Below, one piece after another: positions 9,908 through 20,486 of a stretch of 64,000 nt of DNA. Origin of the DNA: Acidiferrum sp963764675 (lineage in GTDB: Bacteria; Acidobacteriota; Terriglobia; Acidiferrales; UBA7541); assembly GCA_963764675.1 (NCBI GenBank), contig CAVXTQ010000006.1:620001-684000 (forward strand). Reading direction: 5' to 3'. The notes below the pieces were generated by a model. It worked only from the letters and a program-made list of their open reading frames with translations. It did not search any database and was not told the origin of the DNA. Positions within the stretch are counted from its first letter, which is position 1. Each line of letters begins with the position of its first letter. The position numbers and the translations under genes are program-made.

Positions 9908-10382
9908 GACTGCCTCGCATTCCCTTTGTTGCCGCCTTTTTTGTGTGATTGCTATTCTTCGCTTTGCGCGCCGGCTCCAGCAATTGATCGATGGCTCGCA
10001 CCAGTTGATGGCCGTGCGAACGCAGCTCGTTGATACGCTGCTGGGCCACTTCCTCGAGGACTCGCTCGCCACGCGGCAGCAGCGACACCAGGACACGCCG
10101 GCGGTCGTCGCGGCCGCGGGTTCGCCGGACGTAGCCATGCGTTTCCAAACGGTCGATCAATTCGACCGCGCTGTGATGCTTCAGCGCCAGGCGCTCCGCG
10201 AGAGTCCGGATGGTCGCTTCTTCGCCGTCGCGAAGGCCGCGAATCATCAGCAAGAGCAGGTATTGCTGCGGCTCGAGCCCTGCGGCGCGCGCCACTTCGT
10301 CTCCTTGGCGCAAGAAGTGACGGATGCGGTGGCGGAGTTCCGCAAGGGCCCGGTATTCTTCCCTGGTGATCTCGGCGGCCAT
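9900..10382 (-). CDS. MarR-family transcriptional regulator
   Basis: From the ATG at 10382 the product has 160 residues: MAAEITREEYRALAELR at the N-terminus, then a winged helix with TIRTLAERLALKHHSAVELIDRL in overlapping parts (recognition helix) and the wing RGRDDRRRVLVSL. The in-frame extension upstream to 10466 would cross the operator and is rejected. MarR proteins are dimers that usually repress their own operon and release DNA on binding a small ligand. A perfect 5-bp-arm palindrome lies 10 bp upstream of the start. The stop overlaps the start of a ClC transporter, so the regulator probably controls chloride transport genes. Confidence 0.9.
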   Translation of the reverse strand: MAAEITREEYRALAELRHRIRHFLRQGDEVARAAGLEPQQYLLLLMIRGLRDGEEATIRTLAERLALKHHSAVELIDRLETHGYVRRTRGRDDRRRVLVSLLPRGERVLEEVAQQRINELRSHGHQLVRAIDQLLEPARKAKNSNHTKKAATKGMRGSRG

Positions 10383-10392
10383 CGAATAAGTA

Positions 10393-10407
10393 TATCGTGT
10401 TGCGATA
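10393..10407. promoter_or_regulatory. probable MarR operator (palindrome TATCG-N5-CGATA)
   Basis: The 15 bp read TATCGTGTTGCGATA, a perfect inverted repeat with a 5-bp centre. It sits 10 bp upstream of the MarR ATG and between that gene and the divergent glutaminyl cyclase gene, the standard place for an autoregulatory site. It could affect both directions. Binding is inference. Confidence 0.6.
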
Positions 10408-10487
10408 CACTTGACCAACTCGCTTTCCGCGGCGTTCCAAGTGATAATCCCCGTGCTTTCTGGCATTGACCGGCCGTGGTGCTAACG

Positions 10488-11345
10488 ATGCATCGAGCGC
10501 GAAGCTTTCGGAGTTTGTGGCTAACCTGCGCGGCGTTTGTGCTGCCGCTCGCTGGCTTCTGGCAAAGCGGCTGCGGCATCGTGCAAGGCCGGAGCGCCGA
10601 ATTCTCTTCTTTCTCAACTGCCGCCGCCCAAAATACGCACGGGCCGATCCCTGTATTCAGCGCGAAGATCGTCAAGGCGTATCCGCACGACCCGAAAGCG
10701 TTCACGCAAGGGCTGGAGTATTACGAAGGTCACCTATACGAGAGCACCGGGCGCCAGGGCCAATCGAGCCTGCGAGAGGTGACGCTGGAGACCGGGGAAG
10801 TGCTCCGGCGCGTCAATTTACCGGAGGAGTATTTTGGCGAAGGCTTGACGATTTATCACGGAAAGATCTATCAACTGACCTGGCTGTCCAAGGTTGGGTT
10901 TGTTTACGACCTGCGCAGTTTTCGGAAGGCTGGAGAATTTCACTATCAATCCGAAGGCTGGGGACTTACTCACGACGACGCGTCGCTGATCTTGAGCGAC
11001 GGAACGAATACGCTTCAGTTCATTGATCCGGCGTCGTTCGCGGTCACGAAGACGCTCGAAGTGTACGCGGGCGGCGAGGCGGTGACGAACTTGAACGAGC
11101 TGGAATATATCAACGGCGAGATTTTCTCGAACATCTGGCACGGCTCACGAATCGCGCGCATTGACCCGCGCTCGGGGCAAGTGTTGGCGTGGATCGACCT
11201 GACGCCGCTCGTGACCAGGGAGCAGCACGACTCCGAAGATGTGCTGAATGGAATCGCTTACGACGCGAAACGCCACAGGATGTTTGTCACCGGCAAACGC
11301 TGGTCGGAAATCATCGAAATCGAAGTGGAAGACAAGCCGCGCTAG
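10488..11345 (+). CDS. glutaminyl-peptide cyclotransferase (secreted glutamine cyclotransferase family)
   Basis: From the ATG at 10488 the product is 285 residues; an in-frame GTG at 10476 is possible, and no strong ribosome site decides between them. The N-terminus is a signal peptide (SLWLTCAAFVLPLAGF followed by a Cys that could be lipidated). The body is a five-bladed beta-propeller with family motifs FTQGLEY, GEGLTIY, SEGWGLT, NELEYI and NGIAYD. These enzymes convert N-terminal Gln of peptides to pyroglutamate, protecting them from aminopeptidases. It is divergent from the MarR gene, sharing about 100 bp of regulatory DNA. Confidence 0.9.
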   Translation: MHRARSFRSLWLTCAAFVLPLAGFWQSGCGIVQGRSAEFSSFSTAAAQNTHGPIPVFSAKIVKAYPHDPKAFTQGLEYYEGHLYESTGRQGQSSLREVTLETGEVLRRVNLPEEYFGEGLTIYHGKIYQLTWLSKVGFVYDLRSFRKAGEFHYQSEGWGLTHDDASLILSDGTNTLQFIDPASFAVTKTLEVYAGGEAVTNLNELEYINGEIFSNIWHGSRIARIDPRSGQVLAWIDLTPLVTREQHDSEDVLNGIAYDAKRHRMFVTGKRWSEIIEIEVEDKPR

Positions 11346-11412
11346 CGAGCAACGCGAAGATTCTCGACGCGGTCCTGCCCGCAGGAAATGAGGCATTCGT
11401 GCCGGTGGAGCG

Positions 11413-11446
11413 ACCGTAAAGGCGGCGGCTAGCCGCCGCACTCCAA
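11413..11446. repeat. dispersed palindromic repeat, copy 1 (GCGGCGGCTAGCCGCCGC core)
   Basis: This 34-bp sequence contains the perfect 18-bp palindrome GCGGCGGCTAGCCGCCGC followed by ACTCCAA. It is identical over all 34 bp to positions 55921-55954. It lies between two convergent genes, so it could also act as a transcription-ending or mRNA-stabilising hairpin. Confidence 0.85.
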
Positions 11447-11479
11447 GGTGGTTCGTGGCGTGGGCTACAAACTGCTGAA

Positions 11480-11932
11480 TCACAGCGGCTTGCGAAATGC
11501 TTTTTGTGTCTTGTAGTGCTCGTAGCCGTGGCGCTCGTAGAATGAGTGTGCGCGATCGCGGAGAACGTTGGAGCGCACCGACATGCTGACGCACTTTTTC
11601 TTTCGCGCCCAGGCCTCGGCCGCGGCGAGCAGGCGCGCCCCCGCTCCCAAGCCCCGGTGCGCTCCCGTCACGACTAAACCATTCACTTCAGCACGCTGCG
11701 GAAGTTCCAGCAAATAAGAGGCGCTGACGTGCAGCCAGCCCAGCACTTCGCCCCCGCTCTCTGCAACAAAGACGGCATGGTCACTTGCCGGCTTCAACCG
11801 TCGCAGGCGGATGTTTATCTCGCTTGATGTTGCGGGATATCCTAACTCGACGGAAAGTGCGGCGAGTCGCGCGGCATCGCTGCTTCTAGCGCGGCGAATC
11901 TTGACTTCGGATGGTTTGATAGCGGCCGGCAT
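11480..11932 (-). CDS. GNAT-family N-acetyltransferase
   Basis: The product has 150 residues. Motif A for acetyl-CoA binding is visible as LVVTGAHRGLGAGARLL (R-x-x-G-x-G/A), followed by AEAWARKKKC and the C-terminal motif HSFYERHGYEHY. Size and order match single-domain GNAT enzymes; the acceptor cannot be told. It starts 3 bp after the stop of the DNA-alkylation-repair-like gene on the same strand, suggesting co-transcription with alkD-like and dtd. Confidence 0.85.
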   Translation of the reverse strand: MPAAIKPSEVKIRRARSSDAARLAALSVELGYPATSSEINIRLRRLKPASDHAVFVAESGGEVLGWLHVSASYLLELPQRAEVNGLVVTGAHRGLGAGARLLAAAEAWARKKKCVSMSVRSNVLRDRAHSFYERHGYEHYKTQKAFRKPL

Positions 11933-11935
11933 AGA

Positions 11936-12700
11936 TCAGGCTCTCTTCCGTCGCAGGCGCTTTTGCACCGCTTCACTTTTCAGTTCACGCAACGCATCGG
12001 CCGCGATCCAGCGCGCCGCCCGCGACCCACGCAGGCGAATCCGCTCTGCTGCCTGAATGCCGGCGCGATTCAACCGCAGATTCCGCTTGCCGATTTGGCG
12101 CAAGGCCCAGTTCACGGCCTTGCGCACAAAATTGCGCTCGTCGTCTGACTCTCGCTCGATGACGCGCAAGAGCCGCACAAAACGGGCATCCGGAGCTTGT
12201 TTGTCGATGTAGCTGAGATATGCCATCAGGGAGAACGCCGCGCGCTTGACGAACTCCTCGGGCCGACGGCTCCACGCATCGACCTTGTTCCACGCCGGAG
12301 CGGCGAACACGTACAGGTAGCGACACGCACAGTCCACCACATCCCAGGAATTGAACTCGCGAGCCCAGCGATCCATTTGCGCGGAGGTGACTTTCTCCGG
12401 CTCGCCAATAAGCGTCGCGAGAATGCGCGCTTCGTGAATGCCGGTCGCCCACAATTGCTCCGCAAGCGTGTGATCCTTGCCGATGTGGCGTGAAAATTTA
12501 TGCAAGACGGGAGCGGAAATGCCGTGCGCTTTCGGAACGTTCACGCCAAAGTACGCCATCTTCTCGCGCACGCGAGGATCGGCCAGTGATTTCAGTTCGC
12601 GCAGGACAAGTTCTTTTGTCCACTCCCCCGCCACGCGCGTACGCGAAGCGCGGCTAGAACGTCTTGCTAGAATCGAGGAGGATTGTGACCGGACCTTCAT
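11936..12700 (-). CDS. DNA alkylation repair enzyme (AlkD-like HEAT-repeat glycosylase family)
   Basis: The product has up to 254 residues and consists of helical HEAT-like repeats. Recognisable blocks are YFGVNVPKAHGI, HEARILATL, WDVVDCACRYL, FVKRAAFSLMAYLS and FVRKAVNWALRQIGK, which match the AlkD/DNA alkylation repair family that excises alkylated bases. The ATG at 12700 overlaps the dtd 3' end by 47 bp. A GTG at 12634, just before GEWTKELVL where family similarity begins, avoids the overlap and is a credible alternative start. It belongs to a dtd-AlkD-GNAT run. Confidence 0.83.
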   Translation of the reverse strand: MKVRSQSSSILARRSSRASRTRVAGEWTKELVLRELKSLADPRVREKMAYFGVNVPKAHGISAPVLHKFSRHIGKDHTLAEQLWATGIHEARILATLIGEPEKVTSAQMDRWAREFNSWDVVDCACRYLYVFAAPAWNKVDAWSRRPEEFVKRAAFSLMAYLSYIDKQAPDARFVRLLRVIERESDDERNFVRKAVNWALRQIGKRNLRLNRAGIQAAERIRLRGSRAARWIAADALRELKSEAVQKRLRRKRA

Positions 12701-13103
12701 TGACCAACTCCACCGACATCATGGTTTGAAACACTCCGGTAGCGACGGTGATGCCGAGACCGCGCAGCGCAGTGTTGAATTCTTCGTAAAGCGCCGCCGC
12801 TTGGTCAGGCGGCGCCGCGGCAAGAAAGCTTGGGCGGCGCTGCCCGCGGGCGTCACCATACAGTGTAAATTGCGAAACTACCAGTGCGCTGCCTTTGACG
12901 TCCAGCAGAGAAAGATTCATCTTCCCTGCGGCGTCTTCGAAGATGCGGAGATTCGCGACTTTCTCCGCCATCGACGCTGCGACCGCGGAAGTATCTTCGC
13001 GTCCGACGCCTAGGAGAATCATCAGCCCAGCGCCAATTTCACCCGTTACGCGACCTTCGACGGATACCTTCGCGCGGCTTACTCGTTGGACTACCGCTCG
13101 CAT
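12654..13103 (-). CDS. dtd: D-aminoacyl-tRNA deacylase
   Basis: The product has 149 residues, the usual length. It begins MRAVVQRVSRAKVSV and carries both family signatures: SQFTLYGDARGQRRPSF and NEGPVTILLDS, the latter holding the Gly-cisPro element that enforces D-amino-acid selectivity. It hydrolyses D-aminoacyl-tRNAs mischarged by synthetases. It is the first gene of a dtd-AlkD-GNAT run and lies 13 bp downstream of the M28 peptidase stop codon on the same strand. Confidence 0.96.
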   Translation of the reverse strand: MRAVVQRVSRAKVSVEGRVTGEIGAGLMILLGVGREDTSAVAASMAEKVANLRIFEDAAGKMNLSLLDVKGSALVVSQFTLYGDARGQRRPSFLAAAPPDQAAALYEEFNTALRGLGITVATGVFQTMMSVELVNEGPVTILLDSSKTF

Positions 13104-13116
13104 GATCTAGTGAAGC

Positions 13117-16071
13117 CTACTCGGTGTGCTTCGACTTCGGCGGTTTGCGGGGCAGCATATCGGGAAGTTGCGCGACGTTGTACGCGAACACGGCCAGCAC
13201 CTGCGCGCCTTCCGTCAGGTCGTCCCAGCGCACGTGGTCCAGCGTATCCGCTTGCGAATGGTGCATGCGGTCATAGTCGGCGTTTTCTTGCACGCACCAA
13301 AAGGCCGGCACGCCCTCATCATCGAAAGGCACGTGGTCGGAGCCGCCTTCGGTGCGCAGGCTAGGCTCGGCCAGCTCCACGCCTTTCGCCAGGGCCAGCG
13401 GGTACAGCGCGTGGTCGATGGTCTCTCGCACGGCGTAGTTTGCCATCAGGCCGAGGGTCAGGACCTTGCCGGTGCCGCTGTCGTGAACGAGGACTCCGGA
13501 AAGTTTTCCGAGTTGATCCTTGTGCGCTTTCACGTACGCGCGGGAACCGTTGAGTCCCTGCTCTTCTCCGGTGAAGAGAACGAAACGAATGGTGCGCTTG
13601 GGCTTCACGCCGAGTTTTTGCAGGGCGCGGGCTGCCTCGATCACGGCCATCGAGCCGGTGCCGTTGTCGGTCGCGCCGGTTCCGAGATCCCAGGAGTCAA
13701 GATGGCCGCCGACGATGACGACTTCGTCTGGCTTTTCGGTGCCAGGAATTTCCGCGACCGTGTTGTAGACCTCGACGGGTTTGTCGCTGAAGGTATTCTG
13801 AATGTTCACCTCTACCTCGACGGGTCCGCTCTCCAACAGTCTAGAAATAAGGCCGTGATTCTCTCGGGTGATCGACGCGGTGGGCACTTTGCCTTGTTTG
13901 TATTCGCGGGTCGTGGTGGACATATTCAGGAGCCCGAACCATTTGTCCGGCGCCGTCAAGACCGCAGCCGCGCCTTCGTTTTCGAGGAAGCTCGCATTTC
14001 GCGCATGACCTTGATGATCTCTTCGAGATTCCGTTCCTCGGCCAAGGCCTTCGGCAGCGCGATGGGAATGGACATTCTGTCGAACGGCGTGAGCAAGGGA
14101 TTTTCCGGAGGAACCAGTTCTCCGGGTTCGCCGACCAACACAATCGCGCCCTTGAGCTTTCCTCTGTACTGGTCGAGATCAGCGACGCGTTCGGCTTTGA
14201 GGGCGATCACTTGCCCGCGGATCGTTCCACTCGTGGAAGGCGACCAGCCGTATGCCGCAAGCGTGAGTTGCTGCTCGGCGGGCGACACGACGCGGCCGAC
14301 GGCGGTGACGCGACTCCAAGCGCTCTCGATGGTCCAGGGCTCGAGATGCGCGTTCGACAATCCCGCGGCCTTAAATTGCTCTTCGGTCCAGTGGCTGGCT
14401 TGCGTGAGTTTCGCGGAGCCCGTCAAGCGCGGGTCCAATGCGATCCGCGAGGTACGTCAGGTTGGCTTTGAGCTGCGGCTCGTCGGTCTTCACTTGTTCC
14501 ACAATCTTCGTGTCTAGATCCGCAATCGGATCGGGTTTCGGCGCTTCCTCTGGCTTCTTCGCATTCGGGCCGGGGTTGTAAGGCAGCGGCCGGCGCGGAA
14601 GCATGTTCGGGAGCTGCGAAGTGTTGTACGCCCACGCCGCCAACACTTGTGCGCCCTGATTCAAGTCGTCTTTCCACACTTTGTCGAAGGTGTCGGATTG
14701 ACTGTGGTGCGTCTGCCGGTATTCGGCTAGATCCTGAATGCAGAAAAATCCAGGAACGCCGGCATCGTCGAACGAAAGATGGTCAGTGCCGTAGGAGCGC
14801 GCCATGCTCGGCTCGAGGAGATTCAGTTCATGCAGAGGCGACAGTACCTGGTCGACGAGTTCGCGGTCTTGATAGTTGTCGTGGAGGCCCAGCTTCAACA
14901 CGCGCCCGGTGCCGGTGTCATGCACCAAGACGCCGGAGATTTTTTCCAGCTCGTTCTGATGCGCTTTGACGTATTCCTCGGAGCCGTACAGGCCCTGCTC
15001 TTCTCCGGTGAACAGAACGAAGCGAATGGTGCGCTTCGGCTTGAGATTGAGTTTCGCGAGAGTGCGCGCCGCTTCCAGCACGGCCATCGACCCGGTTCCG
15101 TTGTCGGTCGAGCCCGTTCCCAAGTCCCAAGAATCGAGATGCGCACCGAGGATCACCACCTCGTCGGGCTTTTCCGATCCGCGAATGTCCGCGACGGTGT
15201 TGTAGACCTCCATCGGTTTCTCGCCCATCGCGTTCGTCATTTCGATTTCGACTTGCACCGGACCGTGCTTCAGCAAGCGAAAGATCAAGCGGTAGCCTTC
15301 GCCGGTGATAAACGCCGTGGGGATCATGCCGGGCGCGTATTTTTCTAGGCTGACGTCGGTCATGTTCAGCAGACCGTGCGGTTTGTTCGCGTCGCGCAGG
15401 ATGGCCACCACGCCTTCGTCCTTCCAGAATTGCGTTCGGTCTTTCGCCGCCTGCAGAAATGCGTAGTAGGGATCGGGAATCGGCGGCTCGCCGATTCGCG
15501 CAGGCGGCTGCTGCATCGGACCGACGGCCTCGGCGTTGGAAACCGCCGGCTTCGGCGGCGAAAGGCTTGCGGCTCCTGATAGATGACGATTGCGCCTTTC
15601 AACTTGCCGTGAAACTTCGCGAACTCTTCCTTTTTCTTGGCGTCGAAGTACACGATGGGGCCTTGGACTGCGCCTGGGGTGCTCGGCGACCATCCGGCGG
15701 CCGCGATGGTCAGCGGATGTTCCGCCGGACTGACGATCCGCGCGCGGGCGGCGCCGCGGGTCCAGGAGCGCGCGATGGTCCACGGCTCGAGGTGCGCGTT
15801 GGTCAGGCCGTACTTCTGGAACATGTCGCGCGTCCATTCATTGGCTTGCTTGAGCTGCGGCGAACCCGTCAGCCGCTGCCCGATGCTGTCTGAAAGATAC
15901 TCGAGATTCGCCATCACCTCGCTGTGTTCGCGGATCTCGCTGAGAATGCGCGCATCCGCCGCGGCAAAGGGACTCTGATCGTCCGGCGAAGGCCGCGCCG
16001 AGCGGGCGCGCACTCCGATCAGCAGAAGCACACAACCGCACAGCAGCACCGCAGTCTTGACGTGAGTTCAT
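13117..16071 (-). pseudogene. secreted double M28 aminopeptidase fusion, reading frame broken at about four places
   Basis: Two complete M28 units lie head to tail with no stop between them in the reconstructed frame. Open segments are 15366-16049, 14371-15837 (useful part about 14430-15580), 13956-14438 and 13117-13959. Unit A has HLDSWDLGTGSTDNGTGS, GEEQGLYGSEEYV and THHSQSDTF. Unit B has HLDSWDLGTGATDNGTGS, GEEQGLNGSRAYV and MHHSQADTLD. The zinc ligands are therefore intact in both. A Pro/Lys-rich linker (NPGPNAKKPEEAPKPDP) joins them. The best start is the ATG at 16071, with GGGAG upstream and a signal peptide if one base is removed near 16057. Other shifts fall near 15580 (one base short), 14430 (one extra C in a CCC run) and 13970 (one base short). 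Sequencing error or true decay cannot be distinguished here. Confidence 0.75.
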
Positions 16072-16136
16072 CCGTTCTCCCTTGAAGTGAGTGGTTGGCA
16101 TCTTGAAAGTATTTGGCGCGGCGTACCCGAGGGATT

Positions 16137-17012
16137 TCATCCAGGGTGTCTGCGGCTCCGCGGCGCGCGCTGGCACCTGGGGCAAAAATAACTGCTGCGC
16201 CCCGCAACGATCGCGCGGCGAATTGACGTGCCGCAGCGGTAGCAGCCCTTTCCTTCGCGCCCATAAGCTCGATGGTGCCGCTGATATTCTCCCGGCTCGC
16301 CATTGGCGTCAAGAAAATCAGAGATCGATGAGCCGCGCAGGGCGATGGCCTTGTGCAGGATGTCTTGGAGGACTTTGCGCAACGTTTCCGCTTGTTCTTC
16401 GTTGAGCTGGGCGCCGAGCCGCGCGGGATGAATTTTGGCACGCCACAGACTCTCGTCGGCGTAGATGTTGCCGACGCCGCGAAGGACGCTCTGGTCCAGC
16501 AGCAGTGCTTTGATTCGCGCGCGGCGCTGACGGATTCGCGCCGCGAACTCTTCGGCTCCGACTTCCAGGGGGTCCGCGCCAAATGTGGTCAGGTGTTCAG
16601 CAAGCGGAGCCTCGGCGAGATACGCCATGCGCCCGAAGCGCCGCGGGTCCGTGTAGCGCAGCTCCCGGCCGTCGTCTAGCAACATCCAGACGTGCGTGTG
16701 CTTCTCGTGCGGCTGCGCGGCGGGGCTCGGCGCAAGCTGACCCGTCATTCCCAGGTGCACGAGCAGGGATGCGGGTGCAGAGTCGCCATTTTCGGGTGGG
16801 CGCTCGCTGGCGGCAACGGCCGACAGCCGCAGCAGCATGAATTTTCCGAAGCGATCAACGGCGTCGATCCTGCGACCCGGAAGATGCTGCTCGAGCGCCG
16901 CAGGGTCGTCGATGAAATCGGTCTTGCCGAGCCGCACGGACAGAATCCGTCGGCCGAGGATCGATTGGCGCAGCCCTCGCGCTACAGTTTCGACTTCAGG
17001 AAGTTCCGGCAT
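16137..17012 (-). CDS. mutM: formamidopyrimidine-DNA glycosylase
   Basis: The product has 291 residues and starts MPELPEVETVARGLR; the catalytic Pro follows the initiator Met. It contains the catalytic Lys segment GRFGK-like (DRFGKFMLLR), LVHLGMTGQL, DPRRFGRM and GVGNIYADESLW. The C-terminal zinc finger is C-x2-C (CYRC) then C-x2-C (CPRC) after 16 residues. It removes 8-oxoguanine and formamidopyrimidines. It sits between the tricorn-like protease and the M28 locus on the same strand. Confidence 0.96.
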   Translation of the reverse strand: MPELPEVETVARGLRQSILGRRILSVRLGKTDFIDDPAALEQHLPGRRIDAVDRFGKFMLLRLSAVAASERPPENGDSAPASLLVHLGMTGQLAPSPAAQPHEKHTHVWMLLDDGRELRYTDPRRFGRMAYLAEAPLAEHLTTFGADPLEVGAEEFAARIRQRRARIKALLLDQSVLRGVGNIYADESLWRAKIHPARLGAQLNEEQAETLRKVLQDILHKAIALRGSSISDFLDANGEPGEYQRHHRAYGREGKGCYRCGTSIRRAIVAGRSSYFCPRCQRAPRSRRHPG

Positions 17013-17100
17013 GGATGGCTCTCGCTCACAGTATCACGCGGCCGCTACTAGTAGTGTTGCGGCCATCCGAGGATCTTTGGGCTGGACGTCCGATCGCAAG

Positions 17101-20100
17101 CTACTTCTTATGGTAGTTCGGATAGGGCGGATGATCGGGAATCACGACCGGATTTTTCTTCAGCGCGTCGAGGGTCACCTGCACGGCCTTCTCGAGCTGC
17201 GCGTCGTGTCCAGCCGCAACGGACGCCGGATCGTTTTCCACTTCGATATCCGGCGCGATGCCGTAATTTTCCACTTCCCACTCTCCGTGCAGGCCATAGA
17301 TCGCGCCGCGCGGTGCGGTCACAAAGCCTCCATCCAGCAGCGGCGGGTAGTTCCAAATGCCGACAAGGCCGCCCCACGTCCGCGTGCCAACCAGAGGGCC
17401 AACTTTGTCTTGCTTGAACATCCACGGCAGTGCGTCGCCGCCCGATCCGGACATCTCGTTGATGATCATGGTCTTCGGTCCGTAGATTTGCGCGAGCGGC
17501 GAGCAGAATTTCTCGCCTTCGCGGGTGATGGCGCAGTTGCGCAACGGCCGCTCCAGCTCGTCGATAATGTAGTCGGCGATTTGTCCGCCATGGTTGTAGC
17601 GCTCGTCGATAACCGCCGCCTGTTTCCCAACTTGTCCAAAATAAAAGCGGTTGAAATTCTGGTATCCGCCGACATTCGTGTCCGGAACGTGTACGTAGGC
17701 GAGTTTGCCGCCGCTCAGTTCATCCACTTTCCGCCGGTTGTCTTCTTCCCAGGCGCGACTGCGCAGAGGAAATTCGCTGGCCACCGGAACGACGGTAACG
17801 TCGCGCGCGTCCTTGCCATCCGCATTCGGGCCAACTTTGATGCGCATCTGCTGGTCCGCGGTATTTTCCAGAAAATTGCTGACGTCTGCAGGAGGCCGCA
17901 CGTCCACGCCATTCACTTCCAGGAGATATTCGCCCACCTTGACGTCCACGCCGGGTTGCGTGAGAGGTGCACGCAAATCGGGATTCCAATTTTCGCCGTT
18001 GAAGATACGCGCGAACCGGTAACGCCCGTTTTCAATTTTGTAGTCCGCGCCGAGCAGACCGCCTTTTACTTCGGGCGCTTTGGGAACGTCTCCGCCGAAG
18101 ATGAACATGTGTCCGATGGTGACTTCGCCGAGCATCTCGTCGAACAAATAGCTTAGATCGGCGCGGCCGCCCGCACCTTTCAGGTAGGGCGCGTATTTCT
18201 TTTCCGCAGCGGCAAGATTCAGCCCGTGATGGCCTGGGTCGTACAAGAAGTCGCGCTCAATGCGCCACACTTCGTGATACATCTGATTCCACTCAACGCG
18301 CGGATCAACGTAAACCTCCATGCCATCGAGTTTGAGCGCGCCGTCTCCAGGCTTCGGAGCGGCGCTGGCCGCCGCGATGAACCCAGCCCGGCCCTTGCTT
18401 GTACAGGACCTTTTCGCCGTTGGCCGACACACCGAAGCTGGTAACCCCGCTTAGGAACGGTTCCGTCTTTCGCGTGGTCAAATCAAACTTGCTGACCGTT
18501 GCCGGCGACGGCCCTCGCTCGAACCGCGGCACATCCGCGATTTCGGTTACGAAAAGCGTTCCCGTCTTGCCGGTGTCGAGTTGCGTGTAGTTCGCGGGCT
18601 TGATGGGCAACGCCACGATGCGCTGACTGATGCCGTCCAAATCGATGGTGACCTTGACCGGCTCGTCTTTCTTCTCGCCTTCCTTGCCCTTGTCGCCTTC
18701 TTTGCTTTTTTCCGCGTCTTTGCCCTGATCCGCTTTGTTTTTGTCGGCGACATCTTTTTTTTCGTCTGATTTCGCTTCGTCTTTCTTCGCGTCCGGGCCT
18801 TTTTCTTCGTCGCTTTGTGGCTCGACGGGCGATTTCTCGCCTTTTTTCAAGACTGCCGCATACACGCTGCGCAATACCGGATGCTGGTAACTGGAAAGAT
18901 CGAGCCAGCCCGACGACAGCCCCATGTCGGTGCTCGCCGCGAAAAACAGCTCCTTGCCGCCCTTGTCGAACACGGGATAGCGTGCATCACCTACTCCATC
19001 GGTGATCTGCGAAACCTTGCTGGTTTCGATCGAATACACGAAGACGCCGCGCAAGTGATTTTCCAGGAATTTTGAATACGTCAGCCACTTGCTGTCCGGC
19101 GACCACGCGACGCTGGAGCTCACTGTGGGGTCCTCGAATCGATCGGTGTCCACTTTCACCGGCGCACCTTTGTCGAGGTCCACGTACCAGAAATTCAGAC
19201 GTTTGTCGGTGAACGCGATCTTCTTGCTGTCCGGCGACCACGTCGGTGCATAGAAGAACGATGGCGGATCGCCCAAGCCTATTTTTTTCACAGTGCCAAG
19301 TCCCGACTGATCGACTAGATGAAGCGCATACTCACCGCTTTCATCGGAAAAATAAGCGATCCACTTCCCGTCGGGCGACCACGATGGATCGCGCTCCGCG
19401 ACGTTCGTCGTGCGCGTGAGATTCCGCACATCGCCTTTTTCCGAGGGTACGGTCAGGATTTCGCCGCGTGCCTCAAAAACCGCCCGCACGCCCGTCGGCG
19501 AGATTCCGGCGTTCTGAATCTTGTCCCCTACTTTCTCGAAATGCGGCCGCGTGGCCGGCAGATCGCCGGAGACGCGAATCGCAAGCTTGGTCGACTTCCC
19601 GCTCTTTGGCTCAAACAAATAAATCCCGCCAAATTGCTCGTAGACAAGCGCGTCAGGACCTGCTGAAACGGATTTCAGGTCCAATCCCTTGTTCTCGACG
19701 GCCTGCTTCACCGTTTTTGTCTTCGTATCGTAGGCAAACAGCGTTACTGCTCCGTTGCGATCGGACAGGAAATACACCGTGTCGCCGAACCATACCGGAT
19801 GCGAATCGTTCGAGTTCTGTCGCGGCACTTTCTCGAGTTTCAAATCACTCAACTGCACGATGTAAATTGGCGTAGTCTGTCCGCCTTTGTATCGCTTCCA
19901 CGAAGTCTGCCATTTCAGGTTCGGCACGTAGGCCATGCGCGATCCGTCGGGCGAAAACCATCCGTCTTCGGCGCGCCACATCGGGAGCACTTCGGGCCAG
20001 CCGCCTTCCACCGGCACTGTGTAGAGGCGGTCAAAATCCGCATACGCTTCACGCGGCGAAGCGAAAAGCACGCGCTTGCTGTCCGGGGTCCAGCCCACGG

Positions 20101-20431
20101 CAACGTCCACGTCGGGATGCCACGTGAGGCGCCGCAGCTCTCCACCTTCGGCAGGCATAACGAAAGCGTCCACATTACCGTCGTACTGCCCGGTAAAAGC
20201 AATCCAATTTCCGTCAGGCGAGAACACTGGCAGCCCTTCGTGCCCGCCGGTTGTGAGCTGGCGCGCCTCGCCGCCTTCGCGCGGCACGCTCCATAGATAG
20301 CCGCCGTAGACGAAAACCACCTGCGTGCGGTTCAGGGTCGGCGAGTGCGCCAGCAGTGGCGCATCTTCGGCGGCTGACGTCAAACTCGTCGCGCCAAGCA
20401 GCGCCGTCAAAACGAGCATTCGGAAACGCAT
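17101..20431 (-). pseudogene. tricorn-type S41 protease with propeller domain (one frameshift near 18385)
   Basis: The first open segment (18305-20443) encodes a signal peptide (MLVLTALLGATSLTSA) and PD40/WD40-like propeller repeats such as FSPDGNWIAFTG and WSPDGKWIAYFSD. An extremely Lys/Asp/Glu-rich linker (about 18640-18850) follows. The second segment (17101-18432) holds the tricorn core, a PDZ-like region and the S41 catalytic part with NEMSGSGGDALPW (nucleophile Ser) and GTRTWGG. The two join in sense if one base is removed near GGGTT at about 18385, giving a full-length protein of about 1,110 residues. The start at 20431 has GGAGG five bases upstream. Tricorn-like enzymes degrade peptides processively. 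The shift may be an assembly error. Confidence 0.85.
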
Positions 20432-20486
20432 CATTCCCTCCAACGTCTCATCACAATTCTTACCCCGACCGTCGCACTGTCTCGGG

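Noticed and set aside
15366..15837. Treating the M28 segments as separate genes
   Set aside because: Each segment carries only part of the conserved fold, and the parts join in order across short overlaps.
13117..16071. Programmed ribosomal frameshifting in the M28 locus
   Set aside because: Four shifts of both signs without slippery heptamers or a shared pattern do not fit programmed recoding.
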